A DNA stretch of 7,013 bases from positions 1 through 7,013 of the forward strand of contig JACMLA010000195.1 of the NCBI GenBank assembly GCA_014379815.1. The letters are read 5' to 3'. The stretch is from Bryobacteraceae bacterium. GTDB taxonomy: Bacteria; Acidobacteriota; Terriglobia; Bryobacterales; Bryobacteraceae. A program made the translations under genes and the position numbers. Shown here in pieces: positions 6,051 to 7,013 of this stretch (positions within the stretch are counted from its first letter, which is position 1; each line of letters begins with the position of its first letter). The notes under the pieces were generated by a model. The model made no database searches. It saw nothing but the letters and a program-made list of their open reading frames with translations, and had not been told where the DNA came from.

Positions 6051-6821
6051 TTGTTATCACCAGCTTGGTTGCCTGCCATGGGTTGGGGGCTGCTATCCGC
6101 CTCCGGATTGCTGATCGGCGCTGCGATAGCCTATTTCATCGACTTGCCGCATCGGCTTATCTCCGCCGTGGTGGGCTTAGGCAGCGGTGTTCTGATCGCG
6201 GTGCTGTCCTTTGACCTGATCGAAGAAGCGTACAAACACGGCGGATTCGGTTCAACGATAGGCTCCTGTTTTGCCGGAGCCGCTTTGTTCTGCGCAGCGA
6301 ACTGGTATATTTCCCAGCGTGGCGCGAAACACCGAAAGCGTTGTGGCGATTGCGTACAGCAGCCGGCGGAAGAAGACCAAAAGGGTAGCGGCGTCGCTAT
6401 AGCAGTTGGCTCGCTGATAGACGGAATCCCGGAGTCGATCATCATCATCGGCATTAGTCTGCTGGGTGGCGGGACCGTCGGAACGCCAGTATTAGTTGGC
6501 TTCTTTCTGGCCAACATTCCTCAAGGACTGTCGAGCGCAGCCGGAATGAAGCAGGCAAAGCGGTCCGCCTTGTACATCTTTGGGCTTTGGACCGGCATCG
6601 TCCTGCTCAGCGGGCTCGCGGCTTCGATCGGCTACACAGTCTTTGGGCGCTTCGCACCCCCGGTTGCAGGAGGAGTATCAGCATTCGCTGCAGGCGGTAT
6701 ATTGGCAATGCTCGCCGAGACAATGATTCCAGAGGCTTTCGAGGACGCGCAAAGCTTCATTGGACTGATTACCGCAGCTGGCTTCCTGTGCGCCTTTGCC
6801 CTGCATAAACTCAGTACCTGA
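6051..6821 (+). CDS. ZIP-like metal transporter
   Basis: This integral membrane protein of up to 256 residues has about seven or eight hydrophobic segments and a hydrophilic cytosolic-type loop (about 88-113) containing KHRKRCGDC. Its layout and the signatures GSLIDGIPESI (120-130), ANIPQGLSSAAG (154-165) and AETMIPEAFE (222-231) place it with the ZIP family (COG0428-type), which moves divalent metals such as zinc, iron or manganese into the cytoplasm. The usual histidine of the TM4 motif HNxPEG is aspartate here. In the TM5 motif the first position is alanine and the usual glutamate is glutamine, so the metal site differs from the classical one. TTG 6051 follows the previous stop by one base, and ATG 6078 is an alternative that still keeps the first membrane segment. 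Neither has a good ribosome site, which fits translational coupling to the DUF4142 gene. Confidence 0.82.
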   Translation: MLSPAWLPAMGWGLLSASGLLIGAAIAYFIDLPHRLISAVVGLGSGVLIAVLSFDLIEEAYKHGGFGSTIGSCFAGAALFCAANWYISQRGAKHRKRCGDCVQQPAEEDQKGSGVAIAVGSLIDGIPESIIIIGISLLGGGTVGTPVLVGFFLANIPQGLSSAAGMKQAKRSALYIFGLWTGIVLLSGLAASIGYTVFGRFAPPVAGGVSAFAAGGILAMLAETMIPEAFEDAQSFIGLITAAGFLCAFALHKLST

Positions 6822-6897
6822 GTAAAGGCATGTCTAAGTTAGGTCCCCGCCTGAGACCGGTTAAAAACGTGCCAGCTTCCACAGCAGCAGTCTTCTC
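6822..6897. other. Short intergenic spacer without a visible terminator
   Basis: These 76 bases separate the ZIP stop codon from the inferred left end of the insertion sequence. I see no hairpin followed by a T-run, no promoter-like pair and no RNA gene. The last eight bases (6890-6897, GTCTTCTC) are where one copy of an IS6-type 8-base target duplication would lie. The transcript of the upstream cluster may therefore run into the mobile element. Confidence 0.4.
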
Positions 6898-7013
6898 GGA
6901 TGTGTTGCAATCCCGGTTGGAGGGTCTGATACGCCGGCGACGGATGCGACGGAACCGGCCGGCACCGTTCAAAGGAAGACACTTCGAACCGGAAATGATC
7001 ATTCTCTGTGTTC
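6898..7013 (+). mobile_element. Left end of an IS6-family insertion sequence (truncated by window edge)
   Basis: GGATGTGTTGCAAT at 6898-6911 matches 11 of 14 bases of the IS6-family terminal repeat as I recall it for IS6100 (GGCTCTGTTGCAAA), including the diagnostic TGTTGCAA core. An IS6-type transposase reading frame begins just inside it, at the spacing expected for this family. The right end lies outside the window, so element length and target duplication cannot be checked here. Confidence 0.7.
6944..7013 (+). CDS. IS6-family transposase, N-terminal fragment
   Basis: The frame is open to the window's end and includes PFKGRHFEPEMIILCV, the hallmark N-terminus of IS6/IS26-type DDE transposases (FKxRHF, then a hydrophobic helix leading to the RWYLRY segment that would follow). 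These enzymes catalyse replicative transposition with cointegrate formation. ATG 6944 gives the N-terminus MRRNRPAPFKGRHF and lies about 46 bases inside the inferred terminal repeat. The same frame stays open upstream to ATG 6830, but that start would lie outside the element, so the longer form is unlikely. The DDE catalytic residues are beyond the window. Ribosome-site support for ATG 6944 is poor, so the exact start is uncertain while the family call is firm. Confidence 0.8.
   Translation, partial: MRRNRPAPFKGRHFEPEMIILCV

Noticed and set aside
6830..6943. ATG 6830 as the transposase start
   Set aside because: It lies outside the inferred insertion-sequence end at 6898, its AAAGG is only one base from the ATG, and the residues before 6944 are low-complexity and unlike IS6 N-termini.
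1..7013. CRISPR array, tRNA, rRNA or long direct repeats
   Set aside because: Reading through the window showed no regularly spaced repeats, no cloverleaf-like or rRNA-like sequence, and no long duplicated segment.

Overview
The window looks like a piece of a moderately GC-rich soil bacterium, most plausibly an Acidobacteriota of the Solibacter/Bryobacter type. That guess rests on the mix of genes: a PEP-CTERM sorted 'choice-of-anchor L' surface protein, a secreted lactonase-like beta-propeller, a large di-heme cytochrome lipoprotein and a Crp/Fnr regulator. It is an inference from gene style, since no taxonomic marker is present.

Layout. All supported genes lie on the + strand. Bases 1-201 are the C-terminal end of a gene that begins outside the window. 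Bases 202-365 are the only sizeable gap before the main cluster. It contains two inverted repeats, and a third overlaps the end of the first gene. All three contain TTAG/CTAA sequences, so it is the best candidate for a control region. Six genes then follow: a Crp/Fnr-type regulator (366-1103), a di-heme c-type cytochrome lipoprotein of the MauG/cytochrome c peroxidase group (1128-2804), a PEP-CTERM choice-of-anchor L protein (2864-3733), a seven-bladed propeller protein (3774-4898), a periplasmic protein joining a histidine-rich N-terminal domain to DUF4142 (4925-6049), and a ZIP-like metal transporter (6051-6821). Gaps between them are 24, 59, 40, 26 and 1 bases and no terminator is seen, so they may form one operon. 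Downstream, an IS6-family insertion sequence appears to begin at about 6898, and its transposase gene runs off the window's end.

How the genes could work together (inference). Four consecutive products carry export signals: a lipoprotein signal, a signal peptide plus a PEP-CTERM tail, and two ordinary signal peptides. They are followed by an inner-membrane metal carrier and preceded by a sensor-type regulator. This suggests a regulated cell-envelope module combining redox chemistry (di-heme cytochrome), surface material (PEP-CTERM protein and propeller) and metal handling (His-rich/DUF4142 protein and ZIP carrier). No catalytic substrate can be read from the sequence. The combination is not one I recognise as a named system. 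The other notable points are the TTAG/CTAA inverted repeats before the regulator, the altered DNA-reading helix of that regulator, and the altered metal-site motifs of the ZIP protein.
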